From Haloactinospora alba (GTDB taxonomy: Bacteria; Actinomycetota; Actinomycetes; Streptosporangiales; Streptosporangiaceae), in assembly GCF_006717075.1 (NCBI RefSeq), contig NZ_VFQC01000001.1, positions 744,001 to 808,000 on the forward strand: a DNA stretch of 64,000 bases. The letters are read 5' to 3'. Shown here one piece after another: positions 46,467 through 55,334 of this stretch (positions are counted from its first letter, which is position 1; each line of letters opens with the position of its first letter). The notes under the pieces are model-generated. The model was given only the letters and a program-made list of their open reading frames with translations. It was not told the DNA's origin and searched no databases. A program made the position numbers and the translations under genes.

Positions 46467-48071
46467 TCAGGCCGTGGGTACCGTCAGCACGGACGGTTCG
46501 CCCTCCGGCGAGGAGAACTCCAACTGTTCGCCCCTCGCGCTCTCGTCGGTGTAGCGCGCGTCCGCGGTGTCGATGACCAGGGCCAACCGGTGTCCTTCCG
46601 GGAGGTCCCACACCACCGGTTCCAGGTCCAGGTCCAGGGTTACGGGCTCACCCGGGGAGGCGTCCCGCACGGTGTGCGGCTTGTGGGTGATCAGTGCCCC
46701 GTTCCCGTGGGAGTCGATGGCGTACAGGTAGGTGTACAGGGACTGGTTCCGGGCGGTCGGCGTCACCGTGACCCGGGCGCTGGGAGTGCCGCTGACGCGC
46801 ATCCCCTCCGGGTAGGCGTCACTGGTCCACACGCCGGCGCGGTCCCGGTTGACGAACGGGAGGGAGACGCCGGTGGGGATGTCGGCGAACTGCCGCAGAG
46901 CTCCGTCCAGCAGCACCGTCCCGCTGTCGGCCAGGGTTCCCCGGCCGGTGCGGATGTCGTAGCCCCAGCCGGGTGCCGCTTCCGGTTGCAGGCCGCCGGT
47001 GGACTGCCACTGTTCCCAGCTGCGCTCGGGTTCGCTCAGGTGCAGTTCCTCCCGCTGGTCCGCGACCGACTCCCAGTCGGGATAGCCGGTCCAGCCGCCG
47101 TCCCCGTTGCTGGGTTTCAGCCGCACCGGGTCCTCGGAGCCGACGCCGTTGTCCACTCCGCGCAGGTGGTGGTCGAACCATCGGGTGAGTTCGTCCCACG
47201 TCTCGTTGGGAAGTCCGACGGCGCCGCCGGCCTCGGAGGTGGCGTGGTCACCGGCGGAGAGCATGAGCCGTTTGGGTACGTCCAGCCGCGTGTAGAAGTC
47301 CGACATCTGGGAGGGCGGGAAGAGGCCGTCGTTGTAGGCGTTGGCGATCATGACCGCGGTGCCGTTGTCGTTGACCTGGTCGATCTTGGTGGCCACCGAC
47401 CGTTCCTGGGCGAGTTCCAGGGCGGGATCGATGTTGCCCTTGCGGTACTCCTCCTCGATGTGCTGCAGGTCGTCCCCGGGGCGCCCGGTGGCTTTCGCCG
47501 CCGTGAGCAGGAGCTCGACGGCCTGGAAACTGATCGTGTCACCGGGGTAGAGGGAAGCGCCCAGGTCGGTCCAGCCGCTCATCGCGCTGACGGCCTTGAC
47601 CCGGTCGTCCTCGGCGGCGGTGAGCATGCTGATCCCGGCTCCGTAGGAGATTCCCGCCATGCCGATCCGGTCCGGGTCGGCGTCGGTGTTCTCCAGCCCC
47701 CAGTCGATGACGCTGCTCGCGTCGGCGATGTCCTCCGGGCCGGCCACCTCGATCTCACCGCCGGAGTCCCAGAAGCCGCGTGAGGTGTAACTGATGACCT
47801 GGTATCCCGACTCCCTGGCGAGTTTCTTCGCGGCTCCCACGTACTCCACGTTGGACATGCTCCACGAGGACGGCATGACCAGGAGCGGGCGGGGCCCCTC
47901 GTGGCCGGTCGGGGTGATGACCATGGCTTTGAGGTCCGTCCCCTGGGAGCCGGGGACGGTGGTGTACTCGACGGTGCTGCCGGTGGCGGCAGCGGCGCTG
48001 TGGGGGGTGAGGACGCTGGTGGTGAGGATCGCGGTCGTGGTCAGAGCAACCAGTGCTCGCAGTCGTCGCAT
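46467..48071 (-). CDS. secreted CocE/NonD (Xaa-Pro dipeptidyl-peptidase-like) hydrolase
   Basis: A 534-residue exported alpha/beta hydrolase of the S15/CocE group. A signal peptide (ALVALTTTAILTTSVLTPHS) precedes the hydrolase domain with nucleophile Ser in GMAGISYGAG, Asp in NAYNDGLFPPS and His in GDHATSEAG; a C-terminal jelly-roll domain follows (from about residue 360 to the end, ARVTVTPTARNQSLY). It probably cleaves esters or X-Pro peptides outside the cell. GAGGT lies about six bases before the ATG at 48071. Substrate unknown. Confidence 0.87.
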   Translation of the reverse strand: MRRLRALVALTTTAILTTSVLTPHSAAAATGSTVEYTTVPGSQGTDLKAMVITPTGHEGPRPLLVMPSSWSMSNVEYVGAAKKLARESGYQVISYTSRGFWDSGGEIEVAGPEDIADASSVIDWGLENTDADPDRIGMAGISYGAGISMLTAAEDDRVKAVSAMSGWTDLGASLYPGDTISFQAVELLLTAAKATGRPGDDLQHIEEEYRKGNIDPALELAQERSVATKIDQVNDNGTAVMIANAYNDGLFPPSQMSDFYTRLDVPKRLMLSAGDHATSEAGGAVGLPNETWDELTRWFDHHLRGVDNGVGSEDPVRLKPSNGDGGWTGYPDWESVADQREELHLSEPERSWEQWQSTGGLQPEAAPGWGYDIRTGRGTLADSGTVLLDGALRQFADIPTGVSLPFVNRDRAGVWTSDAYPEGMRVSGTPSARVTVTPTARNQSLYTYLYAIDSHGNGALITHKPHTVRDASPGEPVTLDLDLEPVVWDLPEGHRLALVIDTADARYTDESARGEQLEFSSPEGEPSVLTVPTA

Positions 48072-48254
48072 TGTTAACCTCGGGGGTCGCACGGCCGGGT
48101 GCCGTGACCGGTCGGGGGATCGGTAGCGGGTGGCGGCAACCACCCCCTACTGTGAGGTAACTTACGTTCCGGTAAAAGTAAGGCACCGTGCGGAGCCTGT
48201 AAAGGGGGCAGCGGCCCGTGACCGCCCGCGGGAACGGCACTCGTCGGTGAGCTG

Positions 48255-49523
48255 GTGCGTAACAATGGAGGCGTGGCTATCGCAGAACAGTTCGTCCGGG
48301 ACACCTCGCCAGATTCCCGCCGCGATGTGGTGATCCTGGGATCGACCGGGTCGATCGGTACCCAGGCCATCGATGTCGCCCTCGCCAACCCCGAACGTTT
48401 CCGGGTCGTCGGGATCGCCGCCGGTGGCGGTCGTCCCGAACTGCTCGCCGAGCAGGCCGGAAAACTCGGTGTGCGAGCTGTGGCCGTGGCCGATCCCACC
48501 GCGGTGGACGGTGTCACCCGCCACCTGCGCGAGCGCGACAGTTCCGCCACGGTGCTCTCCGGAGCCCAGGGCGTCTCCGAACTGGCCACGTGGCCGTGCG
48601 ACGTGGTGCTCAACGGCATCACCGGCGCGCTCGGACTGGAGTCCACGTTGGCCGCCCTGCGAGCGGGGCGGATGCTGGCCCTGGCGAACAAGGAGTCGCT
48701 CATCATCGGCGGTCCGCTGGTGCGCGAGGCCGCTGGTCCCGGACAGATCGTTCCGGTGGACTCCGAACACTTCGCGCTCGCGCAGTGCCTGCCGCGCCCC
48801 GACTCCGCCGCGCTCACCAGCCTCGCGCAGGGGCAGGTAGCGGCACCGTTGGAAGAGGTGCGCAAGCTCGTCATCACCGCCAGCGGCGGCCCGTTCCGCG
48901 GAAGGTCGCGCTCCGAGCTCGCGGCGGTCACACCCGCCGAGGCGCTCGACCACCCCACGTGGAACATGGGGCCGGTCATCACCGTGAACTGCGCGACCCT
49001 CGTGAACAAGGGGTTGGAGGTCATCGAGGCGCACCTCCTCTTCGACATCCCCTTCGACCGGATCGAGGTCGTGGTGCACCCGCAGTCGATGGTCCACTCC
49101 ATGGTGGAGTTCACGGACGGTTCCACCCTGGCACAGGCGAGCCCTCCCGACATGCGGCTGCCGATCTCCTACGGCATCGGCTGGCCGCACCGGGTCGAGG
49201 CCGCGGCTCCGGGAATCGACTGGACCACCGCACAGAACTGGACGTTCCATCCCCTGGACGCGGAGGCGTTTCCCGCGGTGCAGCTGGCCTGCGAGGTCGG
49301 TGCCGCCGGGGGGACCGCACCAGCGGTGTACAACGCGGCCAACGAGGAGGCCGTCGGGGCGTTCCTCGACAACAGGCTGGCATTCCCCGCGATTGTGGAC
49401 ACAGTGGCGCAGGTAGTCTCAGAACAGCAATCAACGGGTACCGGTATCCGACTGGCCGACGTCTACGCGGCGGACGACTGGGCGCGGAGCCGCGCCCGGG
49501 AACTGATATCGCGGAGCGGATGA
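48255..49523 (+). CDS. dxr: 1-deoxy-D-xylulose 5-phosphate reductoisomerase
   Basis: A 422-residue NADPH enzyme of the MEP isoprenoid pathway. VVILGSTGSIGTQAIDV, NGITGALGLESTLAAL, ALANKESLIIGG, PVDSEHFAL, TASGGPFRG and HPTWNMGPVITVNCATLVNKGLEVIEAH cover the NADPH, metal and substrate sites. Two in-frame GTGs (48255 and 48273) are possible starts; the second directly follows GGAGGC and a TAACAAT box, so it could be leaderless. It leads the dxr-rseP-ispG cluster. Confidence 0.95.
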   Translation: MRNNGGVAIAEQFVRDTSPDSRRDVVILGSTGSIGTQAIDVALANPERFRVVGIAAGGGRPELLAEQAGKLGVRAVAVADPTAVDGVTRHLRERDSSATVLSGAQGVSELATWPCDVVLNGITGALGLESTLAALRAGRMLALANKESLIIGGPLVREAAGPGQIVPVDSEHFALAQCLPRPDSAALTSLAQGQVAAPLEEVRKLVITASGGPFRGRSRSELAAVTPAEALDHPTWNMGPVITVNCATLVNKGLEVIEAHLLFDIPFDRIEVVVHPQSMVHSMVEFTDGSTLAQASPPDMRLPISYGIGWPHRVEAAAPGIDWTTAQNWTFHPLDAEAFPAVQLACEVGAAGGTAPAVYNAANEEAVGAFLDNRLAFPAIVDTVAQVVSEQQSTGTGIRLADVYAADDWARSRARELISRSG

Positions 49524-49533
49524 GGGGATATCC

Positions 49534-50886
49534 ATGGTCGCGTTTCTGACCACGCTCGGCATCGTGCTCCTGTTCCTGGGGCTGCTTTTCTCCATCGCCT
49601 GGCACGAGCTCGGGCACCTGGCCACGGCCAAGATGTTCGGCATTCGCTGCACCCAGTACATGGTCGGTTTCGGGAAAACCCTGTGGTCGAGGACGAAGGG
49701 CGACACCGAGTACGGCGTCAAACTGGTGCCGTTGGGTGGTTTCGTCCGTATGGTCGGAATGATCCCGCCGAGTCGGAAGCAGGACACGTCGGCCAAGCCG
49801 ATGTCGCGCTGGCGCGCCATGGTGGAGGACGCCCGCGAAGCCAACAACGTCGAACTCGAGGAGGGCGACGAGGACCGCCAGTTCTACCAGCGCGCCCCCT
49901 GGAAACGGATCATCGTGATGGTGGCGGGCCCCGCGATGAACCTCGTTCTCGCGGTCGTCCTGTTCGCGCTCGTCCTCATGGGCTTCGGCGTACTGCAGCC
50001 CACCACCACGGTCCAGTCCGTGTCCGACTGCGTTGTTCCCACCACCGCCGAGGACACCAGCTGTTCCGAGGACGACCCGCCGGCGCCGGCGGCGGAGGCG
50101 GGGATGCGCCCCGGCGACGAGATCGTTTCGGTGGGAGGGGCCGCGACCCCCACCTGGGAACGCGCCAACCAGGAGATCAAAGGCTCCACCGGACCCACCG
50201 AGATCGAGGTGCGCCGGGACGGGGAGACCCGCACGCTGACCGCCGACCTCATCGAGAACACGGTGGTCAAACGGGACGACGCCGGGGACCCGGTGTACAA
50301 GACCGACGCGGACGGCGAACCGCGCACCGACGAGCGGGGCTACCGGGTGCCGGAGACCGAGAAGGCGGGGTTCCTCGGCATCGCGTTCGACCAGGAGCGC
50401 CAGCAGCTGGGAGCGGGAGAGACCGCGGCCCACATGGGCGACACGATCGTCGGGGCCGGGGAGGCGCTCGTCGCCCTGCCCTCCAAGGTCGACGACGTGT
50501 TCCGCGCGGCGTTCATGGGCGAGGAGCGCGGGATCGACTCGCCCGTCGGAATCGTGGGAGCCTCCCGCATCGGCGGTGAGGTACTCTCCCAGCCGATCCC
50601 GCTGATGGAGCGCGTGGTCCTGATGGCCAACCTGCTGGCCGGGATCAACCTGTTCCTGTTCATCGTGAACATGGTGCCGATCCTGCCGCTGGACGGCGGC
50701 CACGTCCTCGGAGCCCTGTGGGAGTCGGTGCGCAAGCGCCTGGCCCGCCTGTTCCGGCGACCCGACCCCGGACCGTTCGACGTCGCCCAGCTCATGCCCG
50801 TCGCCTACATCGTGGTGGCGTGCTTCCTGGTGTTCAGCGTGATCCTGGCGATCGCCGACATCGTCAATCCGGTACGTATCATGTAA
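49534..50886 (+). CDS. rseP: site-2 protease (RseP/Rip1-type intramembrane metalloprotease)
   Basis: A 450-residue membrane zinc protease that cuts anti-sigma factors within the membrane. HELGH in helix 1 (IAWHELGHLATAKMFG), a PDZ domain in the middle (AGMRPGDEIVSVGGAATP) and NMVPILPLDGGHVLGAL in the third helix form the catalytic site. GAGGGGA lies before the ATG, ten bases after the dxr stop. The acidic loop between helix 1 and 2 (about 85-120) is longer than in E. coli RseP. Its place between dxr and ispG is standard in actinobacteria. Confidence 0.94.
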   Translation: MVAFLTTLGIVLLFLGLLFSIAWHELGHLATAKMFGIRCTQYMVGFGKTLWSRTKGDTEYGVKLVPLGGFVRMVGMIPPSRKQDTSAKPMSRWRAMVEDAREANNVELEEGDEDRQFYQRAPWKRIIVMVAGPAMNLVLAVVLFALVLMGFGVLQPTTTVQSVSDCVVPTTAEDTSCSEDDPPAPAAEAGMRPGDEIVSVGGAATPTWERANQEIKGSTGPTEIEVRRDGETRTLTADLIENTVVKRDDAGDPVYKTDADGEPRTDERGYRVPETEKAGFLGIAFDQERQQLGAGETAAHMGDTIVGAGEALVALPSKVDDVFRAAFMGEERGIDSPVGIVGASRIGGEVLSQPIPLMERVVLMANLLAGINLFLFIVNMVPILPLDGGHVLGALWESVRKRLARLFRRPDPGPFDVAQLMPVAYIVVACFLVFSVILAIADIVNPVRIM

Positions 50887-51060
50887 CCAGCGGCGGGGCT
50901 GTCCCGGCTCCGCAACCGATAGGCTGGTTCCCGCCCGCGGAATGCCGGGAGCCTCCCGCGCGTTCCCAGAGCGGGAAACTCCTGCCCACGGCCCTCCCGT
51001 ACTTTTCGAATTCGAGCGACGCCGCCGGCGTGTCCCCGGCGGCCGACGAGGTGAGAACGC

Positions 51061-52218
51061 GTGTCCGTCGATCTTGGAATGCCCGTTGCCCGCCCGCGCC
51101 CTCTCGCATCCCGGCGCCAGTCGCGGCAGATCATGGTCGGGAATGTTCCCGTCGGCGGGGATGCCCCGGTGTCGGTGCAGTCGATGACGACCGCGGTGAC
51201 GGCCGACATCAACGCCACCCTGCAACAGATCGCCGAGCTGACAGCCAGCGGATGCCAGATCGTACGTGTCGCTGTTCCCAGCGCCGACGACGCCGAAGCG
51301 CTTCCGATCATCGCCAAGAAGTCCCAGATCCCGGTGATCGCCGACATCCACTTCAACCCGAAGTACGTGTTCGCCGCCATCGACGCGGGATGCGCCGGCG
51401 TGCGGGTGAACCCGGGGAACATCAAGAAGTTCGACGACAAGGTTGGAGAGATCGCCAAGGCCGCCGGGGACGCCGGCGTGCCGATCCGGATCGGTGTCAA
51501 CGCGGGCTCGCTGGACAAGCGTCTGCTGGAGAAGTACGGCCAGGCCACCCCCGAGGCGCTGGCGGAGTCGGCGCTGTGGGAGTGCTCCCTGTTCGAGGAG
51601 CACGGGTTCCGGGACCTCAAGATCTCGGTGAAGCACAACGACCCGGTGGTGATGATCAACGCCTACCGCAGCCTCGCCGAGCAGTGCGACTACCCGTTGC
51701 ATCTCGGCGTCACCGAGGCGGGCCCCGCCTTCCAGGGAACGATCAAGTCCTCGGTGGCGTTCGGCGCGCTGCTGGCCGAGGGGATCGGTGACACGATCCG
51801 GGTGTCGCTGTCGGCACCCCCGGCCGAGGAGGTCAAGGTCGGCAACCAGATCCTGGAGTCCCTGGGGATGCGGGAGAAAGGGCTGGAGATCGTCTCCTGC
51901 CCGAGCTGCGGCCGCGCCCAGGTGGACGTGTACACCCTGGCCGACGAGGTCACCGCGGGACTGGAGGGGATGGACGTGCCGCTCCGGGTGGCCGTGATGG
52001 GGTGTGTCGTCAACGGCCCGGGCGAGGCGCGCGACGCCGATCTCGGTGTGGCCTCGGGCAATGGCAAGGGCCAGATCTTCGTCAAGGGGGAGGTCATCAA
52101 GACCGTCCCCGAGGAGGAGATCGTGTCGACCCTCGTCAATGAGGCACAGCGTCTTGCCGAGGAGATGAAGGACAACGGCACCGAGTCGGGCGAGCCCGAC
52201 GTTTCCGTGGGAGCCTGA
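51061..52218 (+). CDS. ispG: 4-hydroxy-3-methylbut-2-enyl diphosphate synthase (flavodoxin)
   Basis: A 385-residue [4Fe-4S] enzyme of the MEP pathway. [44 protein letters not shown], the cluster ligands in [11 protein letters not shown], and [16 protein letters not shown] are all present. GAGGTGAGAACGC sets the GTG start at 51061. TAGGCT at about 50919 suggests its own promoter as well as read-through from rseP, 174 bp upstream. Confidence 0.96.
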   Translation: MSVDLGMPVARPRPLASRRQSRQIMVGNVPVGGDAPVSVQSMTTAVTADINATLQQIAELTASGCQIVRVAVPSADDAEALPIIAKKSQIPVIADIHFNPKYVFAAIDAGCAGVRVNPGNIKKFDDKVGEIAKAAGDAGVPIRIGVNAGSLDKRLLEKYGQATPEALAESALWECSLFEEHGFRDLKISVKHNDPVVMINAYRSLAEQCDYPLHLGVTEAGPAFQGTIKSSVAFGALLAEGIGDTIRVSLSAPPAEEVKVGNQILESLGMREKGLEIVSCPSCGRAQVDVYTLADEVTAGLEGMDVPLRVAVMGCVVNGPGEARDADLGVASGNGKGQIFVKGEVIKTVPEEEIVSTLVNEAQRLAEEMKDNGTESGEPDVSVGA

Positions 52219-52241
52219 CCCGGCTCCCGCCCGGGGTGTTC

Positions 52242-52271
52242 GGGGCGCCCGCTACGGGTCCGGGCGTCCCC
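52242..52271 (+). terminator. probable terminator after ispG
   Basis: GGGGCGCCCG and CGGGCGTCCCC pair with one bulge around a nine-base loop, 24 bp after the ispG stop. No T-tract. Confidence 0.45.
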
Positions 52272-52549
52272 TGCTTGGTGTGACGGAACGGGCCGCGCGC
52301 CCGGGAGGCTGCGTTCCCGTCCCTGACCCGCCGCGCGGGACGCGGAGGAACCGACCCCACCACAACGGCGGCAGGGCCGCCAGTGGCCAGTGCGGCCGGT
52401 CGTAGTGCCGTATCCCGTCGTGGGCTGCGCGCGGCCGCGGCGTGACCAGCGCGGCCGCGGAACCGGTGGCGGCGGTTCCCGAGATGCGGCGACGGTTTCT
52501 CCGCTACCGGTTTCACTGAGCGGCGCGGACCATAACGTGCATGTGATCT

Positions 52550-52620
52550 TCTGCACAACTATGCAGACTCTGTTGCGCGGATACGCAACATTCGTGGCTT
52601 CTGCGCAGATAAACGCAACA
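52550..52620. promoter_or_regulatory. cluster of palindromic operators upstream of the permease
   Basis: Three inverted repeats lie within 71 bp: TCTGCA-CAACTA-TGCAGA (52550-52567), TGTTGCG-CGGATA-CGCAACA (52571-52590) and TCTGCGCAGA (52600-52609), followed by ACGCAACA (52613-52620). The 12-bp and 14-bp arm pairs are perfect. The element CGCAAC/GTTGCG occurs three times. The surrounding 52530-52700 is visibly AT-richer than the coding DNA. It is a likely regulator-binding region for the amino acid uptake and catabolism genes downstream. Confidence 0.6.
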
Positions 52621-52749
52621 GAAACTGGTTATGTTAGCCACGTAACACCGATAGCGTTGTGCATTGGCGCAGAGCTCTCATAAGGGGAGCTATAGGGCTT
52701 TCTCGGACAAATGCCGCGCCATCCTGTCGCGCTATCGCATCCAAGGAGT

Positions 52750-54261
52750 ATGGAGTTGGTCGAGGACCACCAGACCGCGGAGGCGCCCCCGGCTTCCTCA
52801 GGGAGCGGAGCCGGGGCCTCCGGGCGCCCCCCTCTCACGACGCGACTCACCCGCCGCAAGCCGGTGGAACGGGTCGTCGACGAGACCGGCCAGGGAGACG
52901 ACGGCAGGCTGCACCGGTCGATGGGGATGTGGCAGCTCACCGCCATCAGTATCGGTGCCACTCTGGGAACCGGCATCTTCGTGGTACTCGGCGAGGCCGT
53001 CCCGGACGCCGGACCGGCGGTCGTGCTGTCCTTCGTCATCGCCGGTGTCACCGCCCTGTTCTCCGCGTTGGCCTACGCGGAGCTGGCGGGGATGATCCCG
53101 GCCTCGGGCTCGGCCTACTCCTATTCCTACGCCACCATGGGAGAGCTGCTGGCCTGGGTGTGCGGCTGGTGCCTGATGCTGACCTACGGCGTCTCCGTGG
53201 CCGCGGTGGCCGTGGGGTGGAGTGACTACATCGACAAACTCCTCGTCCTCACCACCGGCCTGTCCCTTCCCGCGGAACTCGCCGGACCGCTCGGGGAGGG
53301 CGGGATCGTGAACCTTCCCGCCGCCGCCGTGGTTCTGCTGGCGATGGTCGCGCTCCTCGGCGGGGTCCGGGAGAGCGCCTGGGCCAACCTCGTCATGGTC
53401 GTGATCAAGATCGGTGTCCTCGCGCTGTTCGTCGGGATCGGGGTGACCGCCGTACAGGACCAGAACTTCGCCCCGTTCCTCCCGCTGGGTATGGGCGGGG
53501 TCAGCGCCGCCGGCGCCACCCTCTTCTTCTCCTACATCGGGTTCGACGCGGCCTCCACGGCCGGGGAGGAGGCGAAACGGCCGCAACGCGACCTCCCCAG
53601 GGCGATCATGCTGTCGATGGTCATCGTGACAGCGCTCTACTGCCTGGTCGCCGTCGTCGCCGTGGGCGTGCTCCCCTGGGACCGGTTCGAGGGAACCGAC
53701 GCCTCGCTGGCGACCATCCTCACCATGGTGACGGGAACGCCGGTCTGGTCCCTGGTGTTCACGCTCGGCGCGCTCATCGCGATCGCCAGTGTGGTGCTGG
53801 TCGTGCTGTACGGACAGACCCGCATCCTGTTCGCGATGTCGCGCGACGGCCTGGTGCCGCGTGTCTTCTCCACCGTCGACGCCAAGGGCACCCCCCGCGC
53901 GAACACGGTCATCGTCACCGCGTTCATCGCCTTTCTCGCCGCTCTGGTCCCGCTGGGCCACCTCGCCGACGCCACCAGCATCGGCACCCTGTTCGCCTTC
54001 GGGATGGTCAACGTGGCCGTCCTGGTGCTGCGACGGATCCGGCCGGAACTGCAACGCGGTTTCCGGGTGCCGCTGTCGCCGCTCGTGCCGCTTTTGGGGG
54101 TGGCCTCGTGCGCGTACCTGATGCTGAGCATGGGGATCTCCACCTGGGTCGCCTTCGGCTCCTGGCTGGTTCTCGGCCTGGTGGTCTACTTCGGCTACAG
54201 CATGCGCCGTTCGCGTCTGGAACCGGGCAACAGCACGCACACCGCGGCCCTGCGCGAGTGA
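52750..54261 (+). CDS. APC-family cationic amino acid transporter
   Basis: A 503-residue permease with about 12 membrane helices. The opening LHRSMGMWQLTAISIGATLG-type text with GTGIFVVLGE, then AALAYAELAGMIPASGSAYSYSYAT-type and GEEAKRPQRDLPRAI segments, place it in the CAT (cationic amino acid transporter) branch of the APC superfamily, which imports Lys, Arg or related amino acids. AAGGAG lies one base before the ATG at 52750 but seven before an in-frame TTG at 52756, so the true start may be the TTG. The adjacent amidase and amino acid monooxygenase fit import of lysine or arginine. A strong terminator follows. Confidence 0.88.
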   Translation: MELVEDHQTAEAPPASSGSGAGASGRPPLTTRLTRRKPVERVVDETGQGDDGRLHRSMGMWQLTAISIGATLGTGIFVVLGEAVPDAGPAVVLSFVIAGVTALFSALAYAELAGMIPASGSAYSYSYATMGELLAWVCGWCLMLTYGVSVAAVAVGWSDYIDKLLVLTTGLSLPAELAGPLGEGGIVNLPAAAVVLLAMVALLGGVRESAWANLVMVVIKIGVLALFVGIGVTAVQDQNFAPFLPLGMGGVSAAGATLFFSYIGFDAASTAGEEAKRPQRDLPRAIMLSMVIVTALYCLVAVVAVGVLPWDRFEGTDASLATILTMVTGTPVWSLVFTLGALIAIASVVLVVLYGQTRILFAMSRDGLVPRVFSTVDAKGTPRANTVIVTAFIAFLAALVPLGHLADATSIGTLFAFGMVNVAVLVLRRIRPELQRGFRVPLSPLVPLLGVASCAYLMLSMGISTWVAFGSWLVLGLVVYFGYSMRRSRLEPGNSTHTAALRE

Positions 54262-54275
54262 CCCGTACCTCCCCT

Positions 54276-54329
54276 CCCTCCTGTGCGGGCGGGGCCGCGG
54301 TTCCTCGGCGACCACCCCGCACAGGAGGG
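54276..54329 (+). terminator. terminator after the permease
   Basis: CCCTCCTGTGCGGG (54276-54289) and its perfect complement (54316-54329) form a 14-bp stem with a 26-base loop. Confidence 0.75.
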
Positions 54330-54357
54330 CAACAGATACCGCGTTCGGCGCCGAATA

Positions 54358-54406
54358 ACGCAATGAACGGCATGGATATCCGCAAAAATCCCGACCATTG
54401 TTGCGT
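54358..54406. promoter_or_regulatory. ACGCAA/TTGCGT operator pair upstream of the amidase gene
   Basis: ACGCAA (54358-54363) and TTGCGT (54401-54406) face each other across 37 bp in an AT-richer stretch 53-101 bp before the amidase start. The same core (CGCAAC/GTTGCG) occurs three times upstream of the permease, suggesting one regulator for both transcripts. Confidence 0.45.
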
Positions 54407-54458
54407 CTACAGTGGTGTGTGAAGGCCAAACACACGGATGTGGCGCTGGGAGACGGGA

Positions 54459-55334
54459 ATGGCAGCGGATCAGCACGGGGACAGCGGGGAAGGGGCGGCA
54501 CTCCGGATCGCCCTGGACCAGTCCGCGGGACCCAGCCGGGACCCCGACGGGGCACTCGGGAGCCTGGAGCGCTCCGCCGCTGCGGCCGCGGAACGCGGCG
54601 CGCACCTGCTGGTGACACCGGAGATGTCGCTCACCGGCTACAACATCGGGGAGGCCAGCTCCGCGTTCGCGGAACCCGCCGACGGCCCGCTGGCCGGAAG
54701 CGTCGCGCGGATCGCCGCCCGACAGGGAATCGCGATCCTCCACGGTTACCCCGAACGCGAGGGGCAGGCCGTCCACAACACGGCCCAGCTCACCGACGCC
54801 GCCGGAAACACCCGCGCCGGTTACCGCAAAACCCACCTGTTCGGCCCGGCCGACCGCGGCGTTTTCACCCCCGGCGACGCCGGCCTCGTCCAGACAGAGC
54901 TCAACGGCCTACGTCTGGGCATCCTCATCTGCTACGACGTGGAGTTCCCGGAGATGGTGCGCAGGCACGCGCTCGCCGGAACCGACCTCCTGCTGGTCCC
55001 CACCGCCCTCATGCACCCGCACACCGCCGTCGCCACCTCCGTGGTTCCGGTACGCGCCCTCGAGAACCAGATCCATGTCGCCTACGTCAACCGCTGCGAC
55101 ACCGAGGGGGAACTCGACTACTGCGGACTGAGCTGTCTGGTCGACCCGTGGGGGGAGGAACTCCTCCGGGCCGGCAGCGGTCCGGAACTGCTGCTCGGAG
55201 AGGTGGACCGGCGCACGATCACCGCAGCGCGCCGCAGCGTTTCCTACCTGGCCGACCGCCGCCCCGAGCTCTACACACCACTGGCTTACCGGGAAGCCGC
55301 GCCCGGCACGACGACAGGAGACACATCCCGATGA
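54459..55334 (+). CDS. davA: nitrilase-superfamily amidase, DavA-like (5-aminovaleramidase type)
   Basis: A 291-residue hydrolase of the nitrilase superfamily with the Glu-Lys-Cys triad: E55 in TPEMSLTGYNIG, K124 in GYRKTHLFG and C158 in ILICYDVEFPE. LRIALDQ at the start and ELDYCGLSCLVDPWG later resemble Pseudomonas DavA, which hydrolyses 5-aminovaleramide to 5-aminovalerate. The ATG at 54459 follows GGGAGACGGGA; a GTG seven codons earlier is possible. Its stop overlaps the monooxygenase ATG (ATGA), so both proteins are made together. If the partner acts on arginine the substrate would be 4-guanidinobutyramide instead. Confidence 0.8.
   Translation: MAADQHGDSGEGAALRIALDQSAGPSRDPDGALGSLERSAAAAAERGAHLLVTPEMSLTGYNIGEASSAFAEPADGPLAGSVARIAARQGIAILHGYPEREGQAVHNTAQLTDAAGNTRAGYRKTHLFGPADRGVFTPGDAGLVQTELNGLRLGILICYDVEFPEMVRRHALAGTDLLLVPTALMHPHTAVATSVVPVRALENQIHVAYVNRCDTEGELDYCGLSCLVDPWGEELLRAGSGPELLLGEVDRRTITAARRSVSYLADRRPELYTPLAYREAAPGTTTGDTSR

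Noticed and set aside
48156-48182. GGTAA direct repeats and CTTAC/GTAAG inverted repeat before the CocE-like gene as a metal-regulator box
   Set aside because: The arms are only five bases and match no metal box I know; too weak to call.
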